A DNA stretch of 64,000 nucleotides, taken from the NCBI RefSeq assembly GCF_003945595.2, contig NW_024104368.1:1-64000 (forward strand). The letters run 5' to 3'. Shown here in pieces: positions 36,501-50,298 of this stretch; within the stretch, counting starts at the first letter, position 1, and each line of letters begins with the position of its first letter. The notes below the pieces were generated by a model. The model saw only the letters and a list, made by a program, of their open reading frames with translations. It did no database searches and was not told the origin of the DNA. The position numbers were made by a program, and so were the translations under genes. The stretch comes from Pipra filicauda (taxonomy: Eukaryota; Chordata; Aves; Passeriformes; Pipridae).

Positions 36501-39500
36501 ACCGCAATTGTAAAATGCACTGTTTGGAGAAGCATATTCAAGGGATTCAGAAAAGGTGAATGTATGCTCTAAAGATAACACTAGCTTTTCTCTTGAATTT
36601 CATTACTGTGTTGAAGTGTTAAAGGTAAAAGTGGAAATCCAAATGAAGATCAGTGTTGAAGGAAAATTCAAATTGGCTGCCGCTGGTTTTCAGTTTGGAA
36701 ACTTGATGGAATATACCATTCCAGTGTTTCATTACTTAGCTCAGTGTATGCAAGGTTTGCGTGAAAGTACAAATTTTATTAGCTTGTTAGCTCCATTATC
36801 TTGTTCTGTGTCTATCCTTCTACACCTTTTAAAAATTAATGCAAAATGTTACCAAGACAGAGTAAGTCTTTCACAGACAGCTTATGGGAAAAGCTGCTCT
36901 GAAAGAGACAACTGATTGTCAGACTCCGTGGGCTTAAAAACTTACAGCTACAGTTTTAGCAACCAACCTCAGCTGTTTGGGTTTTTTTGGTGTCTCTGTA
37001 ATGCCTCTATGAGTGATCAGTATTTTCAGTTGTCCGAAAGATGTGCACATAGATCCTTATCCAAATACTGCACACTACCAAGTATCTCTGGGATCACTGG
37101 CTGCTGCAGTGGTTCATGGACCTGAAGGTCAGGTCCTGTACCTTGAACTGGCTGCAGTGTTCTCTTAGGGGCCTAAATTATCCCACTTGAGTTAGTGTAG
37201 ATGTTTAAAAGAATGAAGTATTACAGCTGAATTGAGCCAAACTGAAATTACTATCATCTGGGTTTTTTTTTTTTAAACTCTTGAGATTTACTGTTTTTTT
37301 CTGCTTTTTGATTTTCTGAGCAGCCCTTCCTTCCTAGAATTTATAATGTGGATTTTGCATCAAAACCTGGCAAAGAAGATCTTGCAAAGTGAAACATACC
37401 TTTCACCATTCAGGCTGCTTTAAAGAAAAAATAGTGTTACTACTGAGCCAAATCACACAGAGAGGAATTATTTTTTCCTCTAGGAGAATGTTTGCTGTAG
37501 GTAAGCTTTTGTGTACATGTGTCCCTATTTAAAAGGGGAGTACATGTGTGCAGGTCTCATGCATCACTCATGCTCTAATATGACTTTTTCTGTTTGCCCT
37601 TCTGATTGAATGCTGGAGGCTTAGCATTTTCTACAACCTTGAGGCAAGTTTAAATCACTCTGCAATACAGAAACAAGGATTTTCTCCTTATCTGGTCTCT
37701 AAAAAACAGACTATGGGTGACAGCAAGCATTGGAGTTCATTAGAAATAGAATCACATCAACTGAGCCCCATTTGAAATAATAGACCATGAGTTTTTGTTA
37801 GTTTTCTGCTTAGACTGACACTCTTTTGAGTAGAAATAAATGACATCTGCCAGCAAAGTTTCCAGAGGTTGTCTGCTGCAGAATATGAGTCTCTCAGATG
37901 CTTCTCAGCAGCTCTGCTACAACTGGTGACCCTTCTGCTGCAGTGTCCTCCTGACAGCACTTCCCTTAGCCCAGTTCACAATCAATAATTTCAAGTACAT
38001 CAAAAGCAAGTTTAGACACTGCCCTGAGGAATTTCCATAAAATGGAAAAGAAAGATCCCTATGTTTGTGGCACATAAAATCACATCTGAGTTGTGAAATA
38101 AAGGTCTCAGTGGCACACTGAAAAATACTGGGAGTTTCTACACAGAGTTAAAGGGAGGGAGCATAGCTGGACTTTTAATTCCAAAAAACTATGGCCATGG
38201 ATCAGTCAGCAGCAGAAGAAAACTAACTTTGGGGCTTCTAACAACAAATAGTATTATTGTGGCGTTATTCATTTTATAGTTACACTGATTGAACGTGATG
38301 TACTGTACAAAATAAAGCTAGTATTAGGCTTCCAGGTGTACCGTGGCATTCATTTGAGACATACCAACAGAAGTTTGCATGTGAAGAAGTCTTACAGTGA
38401 TACTAAAGCTATGTTACCCACTTGATTGAGTCCCTTAGGAATTTAATGTTTTGCTGTTTTACATCTGGTTTCCATGCTGAGTACAATAAAATGAGCACTG
38501 TCTTAATTACTCTGGGTCTCTGTTTGTAGGCTGACATGGGAAAAGAAAGGACTTTTAAGGGTGGACCTTCTGGCTAAATCTGCGGATGTCTGTAAGTCAA
38601 AGCCACTATGAAAGGCTTTCTGAATTCAGGCCTGAGACCTGGCACCTTGCAAAGCTCAGCGTAGTGGAAGCTTCCACACACTGTCCCAGCTGAAGAAGAG
38701 ACCTGTCTGCTTCCTTCTGTGTAAGTGCAGTTGCCTTTGCACAGCTGTCTATGAGCACAGGCTTTTCTGCATCAGCTGCTACTCTACCCTTCTGCATGAA
38801 TTCGCTCAGCCTTTCAGCAGTCCATTGCCACACAACAACACATTAGTCATTCAGCTCAGCAACCCAGGAGCCGAGGTGGAAAAGGCAGTGTTTTAACCCT
38901 GCTGTGTCACTGCTGTAGCAAATTGTCACCACCATCCACCGGCACACAACACACATAAAGCTGAGAGCATCAGCATCACAGTAATCATTTTCCTCCCCTA
39001 AAAAAGAGAAAGTTTTACCTCAGAGTACAAAAGAGCATATGATAACTGTGGCAGTAATGTATTTTGATCCAGCAGTGTTACAGGTATGGTATTTCCATGT
39101 ACCTGACCTTTACTAGAGGGCAGGAAGACCCCACCTCAGCACACACTTTCCTATGGTGAGGGGAGAGGAGCAGAACAGACAGATAATGTGGTTGCATGGT
39201 GCCTCTGCTATAAGTGAATTTCTGTCTGCTCACCCCGAGCTGGAGTCTCTGCCCCAAAAAGAGTTGTTTCCTTCACTGTGTTTCTGTATTTATGTCTTGG
39301 CTGCAAGGGCTCAGGGTGCTTCAACTAACTGCCCATTCCTTTGTGCAGTTGCAGAGGGTATTTTATTAATGAGCTTTGCTGGGTTCCTTCCTTGTCAGGT
39401 TCAGGTTCCTGCATGCTAGTGGCTGCCAAACATTAGTCCTGAACCCAAATTTCCAGGAGCAAGGTGCTTCCCTGCAGTACCTGGATTCATTCAGCTGTGT

Positions 39501-40308
39501 GCCACAATTGGCAAGGTCTCTGTGTAGGCCAGAAAGCTGAGGTCTCCCTTTTGTACTTCATCCCTGTAGTCTTGCTGCAGAAAGGAAAAAACCTAAAGAT
39601 CCCTTCCCCCTAAGGGACTGATGGAGCAGAAAAAGGACCAGTGCAGAAGATAAGCTATCATTCTATCAAACCAATAATGACCAGTGCACATTTTCTATCT
39701 GATGCAGATTTTGTATCATATAATGTGGCAGTTTCAGGGAGATAGTGCCTTCATATATAAAGAATAAGTCTGGCTTCTTGTTCATACATCAGCTGATTTA
39801 CTGAGGATGTGAGCTTTACAACCAGCAGCACTACATCCTGGGGTATCTGCTTTGCTTCTTTAACCTGCTAAAGAAACCGCCATACCTTTAGGGATTCAAA
39901 TGACATCAAAATGACTCTGCTAGGTGTTTCCACTCACAATAGGTAGTATTGTGAATGGAAAAGTTAAAATTTCCTTATCAAATTTCAAATGGCTGACTCC
40001 TTTGAGAACCATAAATGACCAGTTTGGCTAGCCAATTTTTTAAAGCATAGGCACTTAAATCTGCAATTTAGTATTTAGACAAATATGACCTCATTTGTGA
40101 CAAGTGTAGGGTGCTCTTATCTCTTGTTGAGGTCAGATCATGGATACCTATGGATGCTTGACATCTCCACTGTTAATGAGATACCTATACCCAGTGCCAT
40201 AGTAAGTAACTCATTGTAGGCAACTCTGAGTTGTAATGATAGTGCACACAACCTACAAAAAGCTGCCAGTGCAGATTAGGAAATGCTAATGGTGGTTGTA
40301 TGGATAGT
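33540..40308. other. 3' flank or extended 3' UTR, no gene recognised
   Basis: Sequence is AT-rich. A 119-codon open frame at 36556-36915 (+) has no recognisable domain and no promoter or splice context. AATAAA hexamers at 35195-35200, 36461-36466 and 38485-38490 could end longer GPRIN3 transcripts. No repeat family was recognised. Confidence 0.5.
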
Positions 40309-40561
40309 CAGCAGAACTAGGGAAGTGATCATCCCCCTGTACTCGGCATTGGTGAGGCTGCACCTTGGGTACTGTGTACTGACTTCAAAAAGGACATTGA
40401 GGTGCTGGAGCATGTCCAGTGAAGGGCAATAAGGCTCGTGAAGGGTCTGGAAAAGGTGTCATGAAAAACAGCTGAGGGAGCTGGGTTTGTTCAGTCTAAA
40501 GAAGGGGAGGCTCAGGGAGGACCTCATTGGTCTCTACAACTACCTGAAAGGAGGTTGTAGT

Positions 40562-40575
40562 GGGGGGGGGGGGGG
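40562..40575 (+). repeat. G14 homopolymer inside CR1
   Basis: Fourteen consecutive G interrupt the CR1 consensus just after the ACCTGAAAGGAGGTTGTAGT block. The run is likely unstable in length and prone to sequencing error. Confidence 0.85.
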
Positions 40576-40656
40576 CAGTCTTTTCTGCTGTTCTTGCAGT
40601 GAGGGGACCAGACGAAATGGCCTTAAGGTGTGACGGTGGAGATTAAGGAATAAAAA

Positions 40657-40679
40657 GGTTAGGGTTAGGTTAGGGTTAG
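40657..40679 (+). repeat. Short telomere-like TTAGGG array inside CR1
   Basis: Alternating GGTTAGGG and GGTTAG units fill 23 bases where the CR1 consensus has a short T/A/G-rich segment before AAAAAGTTTTTT. The array is too short to be a true interstitial telomere block. Confidence 0.7.
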
Positions 40680-42734
40680 CTTAGAAAAAGTTTTTTCCAC
40701 TGTTAGGGTGGTCAGGCAGTGGAATAGGTGGCCCAGGGAGGTGGTGGAGTCACCATCCCTGGAGGTGTTTAAGAGGCATCTGGATCTGGCACTGGGTGAA
40801 ATGGTTTAGTGGTTTAGGGGTTACAGTGGTAGTGCTGGGTGGATGGTTGGATGATGATCTTAAAGGTCTCCTCCAACCATGATGATTCTGTGGTTCTATG
40901 ATATGCCCCATTGCTGGTCATACTTCAGCAGTATCTATAGGAGTGCTTGCACACCTCTTCCTAAAGTGTCCTTTGCACTTACAATAGACAAATTAAGTGG
41001 GATCAGCAGCTTGGAAGAGCGTGTGCCAGCCTACAAAAGAATTCGCCTTTGCTGTGCCATCTTTGTGATGAATTAACTTTAAAAAAAAAAAAGTTTTCTA
41101 ATAGCCTGCTGTGGACTGCAGCACAAGGAAGGGATTTGGGTCATTCATGCTGAGGTTCTGCCTTAATTCCATAATTCTTTTTATTTCTTTTCCTAATTAG
41201 AAACCTGCTCATGGCAGTGCTTTTTCTCTAAATCCACTTACATAACATCAGTGAGCTGAGCAGTTAAGGACATTTTTCTCACAGGCTGGTGCAAAACACG
41301 CTGGCAGCTAGAGCACAACCACTCGGCACCCACCTTTTCCTCGGCGCCTGGTAGAAAATGGCTGGTGTGCAGGAATGTCTGCTGGGTTCTGCAGAGCCCC
41401 CACATCTGTGCTGAGCCAGGAACCACTGGACTGTGTCACCCTGGCCTCAAGAAGCAGGAGGGACGAGGTCTGCCTGGGAACCGGCAGAGGTGAGGCCATC
41501 CATGAAGCTACTCCCCCTGGGATTTGGGAGTTCCTCATGTTTCTTCCCTCAAGATTTGTGTCTCTTCCTTTTTCAAGGATAGTTACTAATCTACTGATTA
41601 ATGAGACAAATTGCCTAGGTTTAGTAAGTCTCAAGCTAGGGAAAAGCTTCTAGGGAGATGCTGTCTCCAAGCATTGTTACTTACCCTTCTGAAACTCCTG
41701 GGCTCCCCTTAGGTTTTGGACACTTTGAGTGCCTGCTCTGTAGGCAGAGGCTGGTGGACAGGTTTCTCTGTTTTTTCCTGGCTGCAGGAGAGAAGAAATG
41801 GGGAATAAATAGGGCTGATGGTTGCTCAGGTCATGTCCAAATATCTCCCTGCACCCAGCATTAACTTCTTCAGCTATTTAAAGGAGAAACACTGGCTAAG
41901 AAAGCTGAGAGCTCTACAGCAGCTTAGGTACGACCTTGTAATGAGTCCTGCAAACTATACGAAGCAAATGCAAATGCAAAATATGCTCCAGTTTTGGTTC
42001 ATTACATGAAATACTCTTTATTACACATTTATCTCTTTGCCTTCACTGACATGGCTCTGATGCTAATATATTTCTCTGCTGGGAAAGTTTTCCTGGTATA
42101 CACCCTAACTTCCCTGCTGCACAGCTTATGCTACAACAGACTATAGCACCCATCTTCTTTCAGAGAAGAATAATGCACTTACTGTAACTGAGGCTCTCTG
42201 CAAAGTGCTATCCTCTGCATTGTCATCTTGGGCTTTATTTTCCTAGGAGCTGGCAGTGCGCTCTCTCCTCCCAAACTCACCCACCTTTTCAGCTTGGCTC
42301 AGTTGATGATGGACAGTTGAAGAATGAAGCAGGTGGTCGCTCACTCTCATTTGCTCTTCACTTTTTGGATGTTGCCATGATTGATACTGGCAACCGTCTT
42401 GTGTTTCCTAACGTGCATTCCCATCCTTTGGGGACATGTCCTGAGATCATTAAACTGAGTGCAAACACAGTCAGTACATGGCTTCTGCTTCCTGGGCTGG
42501 ATGTGGGTGAGTACCCTCTTCCCCATCTGTCATTCATGTCTCTGCCCTTGCAAAGCCAAAGACAGGTTCTCTGGCCTGTTCCCCTGTGGCAGCACAGGTG
42601 AAGCAGAAAATAGTCATATTTTCTCCACAGGATATTTCCCTGAGATGGCACACTTTCCACAGGCACAGAGCTGCAGTAACGATCTCATAATGTCCACTCC
42701 TTTGCTTGCAGGAAGAAAAGCTGTACATCTGTGC

Positions 42735-42758
42735 TTTTTTTTTTTTTTTTTTTTTTTT
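42735..42758. repeat. Poly-T run (24 bases)
   Basis: This is an uninterrupted T24. No retroposed sequence was recognised next to it. CR1 elements do not end in poly(A), so I treat it as a simple homopolymer. Confidence 0.85.
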
Positions 42759-45700
42759 GGTACATTTTCTTTCTAGCCTGGCTCACATACTGCCTGGAAG
42801 AGCTACTGCAAACTAATTGACGGCACTGTAGAGAGAGCCTACCTAATTGAAGGCAGTCCCTAAATGGTCCTAATTTCTGCCAAAACAGAAGCTGGAGCTT
42901 TTTAGAACCAACCCCTGACAAAAGGAGAGGTATATGGTATAGCTTAACAGCTTTTTTGATAGCTACACATACGGAAGTTGTGTCCAGCTTCAGCATAGCT
43001 GATCTTTTCTGTCTCCAATGCAAGCTGAAAAAGAAAAAAACTAACATTGAAGCCTCCCTGTACCAGGGCACACTCCTCTGTTCTATTTGTCTAAGCACAT
43101 ATAGTGGCACAATGTACACATTGCTCTTTCCTGGCAGTCTGCTCTGATCACACACTTTTCTAACACTGAGAGGCATTCAATACCAGCTCCAGAAGAGCTT
43201 TCATACTTCTTTAACTTGTTTGGCAAGTTCTGCTTGAATAAATTATCTGAGTCTTTCAGTGCTGTGGCTTATTTCCTTAAAAGGTCATATGCCCAACCAA
43301 AACAAAAAAAAATCCTACATTCCCAAATGCTGGGAGGAAAAAGACATTTGGTGTCCCTGTCTGAGAATGCAGCATGTGCAACAAACAAGTGGGAAGAACA
43401 CCACAGTGCAGAGCTTTGCTTTGATAGTGAAGAGAAAGGTCTGTAGAGGAAGGGATGGGCTAGTTTAAATGCTCCTTTTCCAGGGATGCTCCACACCTTT
43501 CCAGTTGAATAAACTATATTTTGAAAAGGCATTTCAGCACTGTTACAAGAGTTCAGTTTGGCTTTCAAAAATCAAGTGATTGACATGTTTTCCCAAGTGC
43601 TGCAATGTGGATGAAAATGAGCTCATTAAAAGAAAAATACTCATTTAGATGAAAAGTCTCTGAGCAGTTTTCCTGTAAGACCAGTTTCTAACCAGTGGTC
43701 TTGGCAGGTTGAACCTTGCAGGGAGGACAGTGAGAAAGGAGGCTCCCTTCTCTCGCCACCTTTGCAAACACCAGGTGTATTGGTGATGTGCATTAAGCTC
43801 AGGAGGCAGTAGAGGCTCTGACAGGTGGGAAGAGGGCAGAGGCACAAGTGCTCTTTGTTACTTAAGCTCAGTGAGCTGGAGCCAAGAGCCTAAAGGCGTT
43901 TGATGAAGATGCAGCAAGTTGTAACAGACACCTAGGTATAACACTGGGTAAGGGTCCTTTCTCAGGAGAGATAGGAAAGCCTCCAGTGACAGCTTGAGAA
44001 GACTGTTTATCCTGCAGAATAGCTAAGGCAATTAGGGAAGCCGCAGGTAAGATGCAACATGGAGTTCTTGCTTATTGTGGTGCCTTTATTCAAGGTTGGT
44101 TCCAAAGTGTTGTGAAATTTAAATCGGTCAAGTGGAGGGGATGGAGGCCTAGGTTGAGAGGAGGGACTCAGGGTTGGGGTATTGCACTACACGGAGTGCG
44201 TGATGTTATTAATGCATAGCAAGGAAAAGGTACAGCTTTGTGGAGAGGTTTTGATTCTCAGCAGAGAAATAAGGCGGTTTGAGATGCTTGGCTGAACTTA
44301 TGGTTCCCACTTTGTAAGTCAAGACTAAGAACAGAGAGAGTTAGATCCAAAGAAAAGAAGGACAAAAGAGCTAAGGCTGCAGCAGGTGTGCCTGTACTCC
44401 CACCAGCCAGGGCAGCCCAAGGGGTGCAAAGTGGCACAACTGTGTGGACTTACCAGAGAGACACACAAAACTCTGTAAGGCCAGGCTTTCCTCTGGAAGT
44501 TTTAGTGTTTCCCTCTCTTTTTCTTGCCATGAGACACATAGCTGCAAAAAGAAATAAGAAGTCCCTGGTAGATTGCTTACCCTAAGTTTTCATTGGTTTT
44601 AGTGGGAGAAAAATATGTTGACTGAGGTCTGATAAATAGAAAAGGCAGATATAGATTGATTGTGTAACCTACTGGAGTAATAGAGAAACATGACACAAAA
44701 GCTTTTTCATGTATGAAAAAGTATTGACAGCACTTTTTTAGCCTTAGAACTCCAAAGAAGAATGAAAATGTGCTCTGGTATTTTGGATGTTCTTGGCAAG
44801 TTATGTGGGATTGCCATGTATTTCAAGTGAGATATCTTTTAAATAGAGGGAAATTATTGAGTCCTCTGTCATGTAGCTCTCATGCCAGCCCTGCCTTCCT
44901 TGTTTACCAGGGACCAAGCATTGCCTGCAGGTATACACAGCACACATTGATTTTAATGTCACGCTAACACACTGCGCACAAACACCGTGACAGTTCTCAG
45001 GAGCAGCACTAGCCATGGTGCCACATGGATATTTAACTCTTTCTCACACTGTGCCTTTGGCATGCAGGGCCTGAAGTGGATCTGACCTTGCAGAGTCTCT
45101 GTTTCTACTCAGTGGGGGGAAAAAAATAAAAATCTGAAGTTTATCTGTCCAAGCTGCAAAGATTATCTTGAAATTGTGTCTTCAGCATAATCGATGCAGC
45201 TGTATGCCTTAAACCTGCAGGTAGCTCTAAATCATTTCTTGCAGTGCAAATTAATATCTGACTGAAGAATCAATTCTAAAGCAGTAAAAGACTGTTGGCA
45301 ATAATTGTGCACAGAATTGGGTCCTCCCCTGCTGCTAGCTGTGGTGTAGCATAGAAAAGCTGGGAAGAGTGAAGGTCATTTTTACTGCATTGTTTGAGCA
45401 AAAGGGTAAGCCTCTATGCTTTGCTTCTAAGTGAAGCAAATAATATATTTTTCTCTCCTAACTTTTAATGAGCTGTCAAAGCTTGACAGACATCTAGAGG
45501 AAGCAGCTGATCTTGGCAGGATTCTTGCTCTGCAAAGTTAATTGTCCCCTCTGGAGACAGTGACCGTCTCTATGTCTATACAGCTATCCAATGCCTTATA
45601 TTCTCCTTGATAAACTGTTTTGGCTAACTGTAGACTAAACTGTATTTTAAACCCAGGGGAATCAGAAGTGTCACATAAAGTAAAATTTTCATGTTACAAG

Positions 45701-48249
45701 TAGCAAAACATCACACCCTGGTAAATGTTTTTTTTTAGCAAAGGAAATGCCTTCACCCTTCATAGTGCCTGCTGCCATGGCCTGGGGCCGGCACATTCAG
45801 TGTCTCAGCTCTCCCTTTTCCTGAGATGACCTTTTTGAAGAATTCTCTAAATGGATGACCCTGTATTAAGGAAACCAAAGGGAAGCATCTACCCAGCATG
45901 ACTTCTGAGGTTGTGGTGACAAAGTGATTGTTTACAGCCTGTTCCTCACAAGAACAGCAAATATACAGTGAAGAGGGCAACTGTGTTGGGCCAAGGTTTA
46001 GTTTCCACATCTCATTCCAGTGAGTAGTGCTGTCTCTGCCTACTGAACCATCAAGAGAGGGGTTAGACTCATGACTGTGTCACTTTGTATAAATTGCCAT
46101 CAAAATGTCCAACCTGTCAATTGTGGAGGCAACTTTAACTCTTACTTATGTAGATGACACTTTTATTGTAGGCTATCCCAAAGCCATTGGGCAACAGGGA
46201 ATCTTGGGCACTGCTGCGTAGGTAGGTTTCAGCTGGTGATCTAGACACCTTAGCACTGGTATTTAAAGCCTTGGCCTTAATGTCTGAGAGAGAGAGAGGC
46301 TTAATCTTCTAATTACCTGCCATATTTAGAGAAAGTCTTTCCTTCCATGTTGCTTGTAACAGAGGGTGCAAGCATTTGTTCCTCTAGTCTAAGAGAACAT
46401 TTTTCTCTAGGGTATGCTGATTTTTCTGCTGAGAAGCAGAAAATGCTGCAGTCACACTGCAGGATGCTTTATAGTTTCTGTACTGAGCCCAAGCATTAAA
46501 CCCCTCTTCCCTTCAATGTGCAAAGTGCTCAGGTTTGGGTTTTTTAAAGCCACCCAGCTGGTCATCAGCTCATGTCCTGGACAGGGTGTGATGTATGGAG
46601 GCCATAGTGAGACAGTGCTGGCTGACAAGTATCAAACAGTGTCAGTAGCAGAGTCTACTAATGTTCTCCAACTAAATCACTTAGGACTGTTTCATGCAAG
46701 ACCAGTAAGCTTCAGCTCAGTCAGCTGGGTGCAAAAATTAGTTAACATGTTTCTCTGGCATATAATAGACAATCTGTTCGGGTAACAAGGAGGGTCTCTT
46801 CTGATGATAAAACCTGCAGAAGACCTGTTCATCATTGGGGTTTTCCATGTCAAAGGACATAATCTTGCAGAAAAATAATGCCTTCCAGAAGCTGAGTTTA
46901 CTCACCTCCCACAGGGCTCAACAGGAAGCAAAGGTCTCCAGGCTGGTCTCCAGTAAGTGGAGGCTGGCAGCCTTTGCATCCCTTTGCTAAACAGACAAAA
47001 TTAGTGGAGAAGATCTGCTAATTAAATGCATTAAATAATGCTGCTTCCTGGAAGAATTTGTAAATCAATGCTTGTCTGTCCATCTGCCCAAGCACCTGCC
47101 ATACAAACGTGCAGTAGCATCACTAACAGACCAATGACACGTCTCAGTGCTGCCCATGGCACCTCTCCATCTCTCATGTTATGTAGGGACACTTCACAGC
47201 ATGCCCTCTTGCAGAAGGGTGAATAAGGCACAGCATCCACACCATTTTCTCTGTGCAGCCCAGGCTGCCCTCAGGCAGTACATGCTTTGGTTACTCTTCA
47301 ATGCCACCTCTGAAGTCCTGTGATTACTACTTACAGTCGTACCTGGATCAAAGGAAAGGAGGCAGCCAAGGCTTTTTTTGATGGAGGGTGAGGTTGTGGG
47401 AAGCCCACTGGAGCAAATGTCCTTTACCTTCATGTTGGGCTTTGGCCAAACTGTCCCTGCAAGATGGACACAGCCTGGTAGCTGGCCAGCAGCCAGCTCT
47501 GCCTGTGACCTTCACCTCACCCCAGAGGCCACAGCTTCCTCTTGTCCAGACCAAGTATAATGTTATATTAATGCTATCTTCTTCCTAGGATCACATGCAG
47601 GGGTTGTAGAGAAAGGATTTCTCTTTGGCTTAATCCCACCCTACCCTACCTTTTCAGTAAGAATTTCCTCTGGAAGTCTTACCACTCCTTAGGCTTAAGC
47701 ATTGATCAGACTAAAGAAATTCCTGAGCTGTGGGGCCTCCAGGAGAATCTTGGGAACCAGAGCACAGCATTGCTCAGCAGGGAAATTCTTACTAGGAAAC
47801 AAAATTAAAAGCTTTAATTTCCTTCTGAAAGGCAGAGGGAATCTGCATTTACCTATTCTTTCAGCATCCTAGTTGACTTTTAGTTCAGCCAGCCCCTGGA
47901 CTGCAATCACCAGTGCTCTGGGCATTGCAATCGACTCGGACGACTGCCCTGGAATGTAATGAGACTGCAGTGTATTGAGAATAATAATGCCCATCATACC
48001 CCTCAGCTGCACTGCGTTGTTCTTTCATATAAAAGGGCAGAGACTCTGGTTTATGTAGCTTCCTCTAAAGAGACATATTGGGTCTGATTGATGTTAGATT
48101 TAAAAACAATTCAAAGCATAGCTGTTAAACATACATGGAAAAAATCACCTCTTTCTTCCTGTTCTAATCAATGGACTGTCCGCAAATGCATCTGCAGCTT
48201 CTTATGTTGGTGTTTAGTTGATTAAAGATTTGTATCTGAATCAAACCCC

Positions 48250-48350
48250 AAGGGCCAGATTATCAGCTGGAGTTAATGAACACAGTGCTATTGACTGCAA
48301 CAAAGCCATCAGTCACTTAATAGCTGCTGCTGAACTAACTTTGAATCTGA
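48250..48350. mobile_element. Possible decayed palindromic transposon-like repeat
   Basis: The segment begins GGGCCAGATTATCAGCTGG and ends near TTGAATCTG. It resembles a widespread reptile-lineage repeat that is nearly its own reverse complement, with GGGCCAGATT at one end and AATCTGGCCC at the other. The central part has CTATTGACTGCAA, where that repeat has CCATTGACTTCAA. The match is from memory and is strongly diverged. Confidence 0.3.
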
Positions 48351-50298
48351 ATAACTCCATACACCTAAGATCTGAATCTGACTTGCACAACTCGCTGTCC
48401 TGTAGATAGTGAGACTGAACTTTGCACATTTTGGGGAGGTTACACTGTTACTTTTTGAGGTTTAACTTAACTGAGCTTTTGTCAGAAATTCAATGTTCAG
48501 AGTTGACAGAGCACAGTTTATTGACTATTTTTCCACCTCCTAGTCCCAAATCGTTTTGTTTTGCTGTTCTGTTTTGTTCCAGCCCTCCTGGGACTGCAGA
48601 CTCACAGGAGAGGGAAACTATCCCAAGCTGTACAGTGCCTGGTGTCAAAAGGCTCTCGCCTCCCGAATGGCTTTCTTGCTGTTACCTGAATATGGAGTCA
48701 CTGAACACTTGTGAGAGGCTGACGAGGCTGTTAATGCTACCTGTAGGGGATTCAGCCCCTCCACTGAAGTGCCCTTGATTTAGTTAGTAATTTGCTTGTC
48801 ATAGTGTTTATATTCAGAAGTGACTGGGGGGAAAGTGCTCTTGTTTGCTGTAGCTGTTCCCACATCTGCATATAATCTTCCCAACCCCAGCTGGCGGAAT
48901 GAGAGCCTGGTCCCTGAGCTCCCCCTAATCCCTGCAGCCTCATGGGGGTTTCCTTCCTCGCCACATGTAGGGCCTGAAAACACTGCTGTGGCCCCATGGC
49001 TGTGCCACAGATCCTGTTGCTTCCCCTCTGCTTTGGGAAAGGCTGCAGTCCCACCTGCAGGCCTGATGGCAGTTTTGTGTCTGGTTGATATGTGTACTTC
49101 TTTGTCTAAAGCCAGTGCAACAATGTGTCTCTACCAGGAAGGCACAGGAAGTATCTCATAGCTACTATATATATCTGGGGTTGCTAACAACACTAAACAG
49201 AAGGTTTGGAGGGTTGCTAATCACCATCAAGTGACCTTTTAATCCCATTCCCATGAATTTGTATTAGGTTAATTTTTCAGCTGGCAGTGCGTGGCTGTGG
49301 GTGAGCACACTGCAACTCCAGCAGTGCTTTGAGTACAGCTCCTTCTGTTCACCAAGTGTCATCAGGGGGTTCATTGCATGCTGCTGTAGTGAAAGTCTAT
49401 GGTAATAGGCATTTCGCATTCCGGATTTCATGTGTCTGATCAAGCAGAGATGGTTTGGGAGGCAGAGAGCATCTGCAAATTCAAGCTTATCTCTGAAGAT
49501 GTGTCTGAGAGATAACGATGATCAACAGCATAATAGCTAATAACAGCTTGAGGCATCTGGGCTGATAGGAAACAGCCTGGTCGTGGAGGCGGAGCTGGCA
49601 TAGCCTGTATAGTCACTTGAAACAGATGGGGGAGTGGGGCAAATATTCAGTTTACATCAATGTGGCTTTTGTGTCTGTGAATGCAACAGTGATCAGGAGA
49701 TGCTAAAGCTATAATCTTCTCTCCTGGGTATTTTTACATGGAACTTGAGATATAGGGAATAACAGGCTCTACTGGCAGCCCTAAACCCTGAGGGGATGAG
49801 TGCTCAAAGTCTGAATGTTAAAGCAATCAGAGGATTGTGCACGTGGAAGCAAGAGAACTCATCTGGCGAAGTCACCCTTGTTTCAAGGGCAAGCGTTTCT
49901 TCGCACTTCTTTCAGTATCTCCTAGTTTCTCTCTTCTGATTTCTAAAGCTTTCTGTCTTTTGCTGAGGATCTTCAGCTTGTTGGAGAGAAAGTGGCTGTG
50001 GTCTGTGATAGTGTGTGGAAGAGTGTTTCTGTGGCTGAACTATATTGCCATGCTGCAGCAACCATTACTTGATCATCAATGTCCATTTTTTGCAGTTTCT
50101 TTAAATGAGAAGGAAAAAGTGCCCTGCTGCCTTAGCTGTAAGCAATATCTTCAGTTCTCCTTAGATTTGCTAACTGCACCTTATGTTGGTTTAAGGCATT
50201 AATAGCATATCTTTAACCTACCTCAGATATATCCATATTCAGGGATATATAAGGAGAACAGAAGTTCAGTGAATCTTGACAGGTCATTGTGGATTAGT

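Larger units (their letters stand above)
40309..40902 (+). mobile_element. CR1 LINE, 5'-truncated 3' end
   Basis: The sequence follows the end of CR1 ORF2 and its 3' UTR. Landmarks are the block around GTGATCATCCCCCTGTACTC, the block TCTACAACTACCTGAAAGGA (about 40533-40552), the block TCACCATCCCTGGAGGTGTT (about 40750-40769), and the terminal block ATGATTCTGTGGTTCTATGA. The last is the diagnostic CR1 3' end (TTCTATGA-like). There is no poly(A) tail, as expected for CR1. The copy has lost its reading frame. It contains a 14-G run at 40562-40575 and a telomere-like insertion at 40657-40679. Such copies are typical of bird genomes. Truncation near 40309 is approximate. Confidence 0.93.

Noticed and set aside
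36556..36915. 119-codon open frame downstream of GPRIN3
   Set aside because: It shows no domain, no splice context and no promoter. One frame of this length is expected by chance in 64 kb.
44702..44721. Short perfect inverted repeat CTTTTTCAT-gt-ATGAAAAAG
   Set aside because: A 9-base arm with a 2-base loop is close to chance expectation in 64 kb of AT-rich DNA, and nothing around it suggests an RNA gene.
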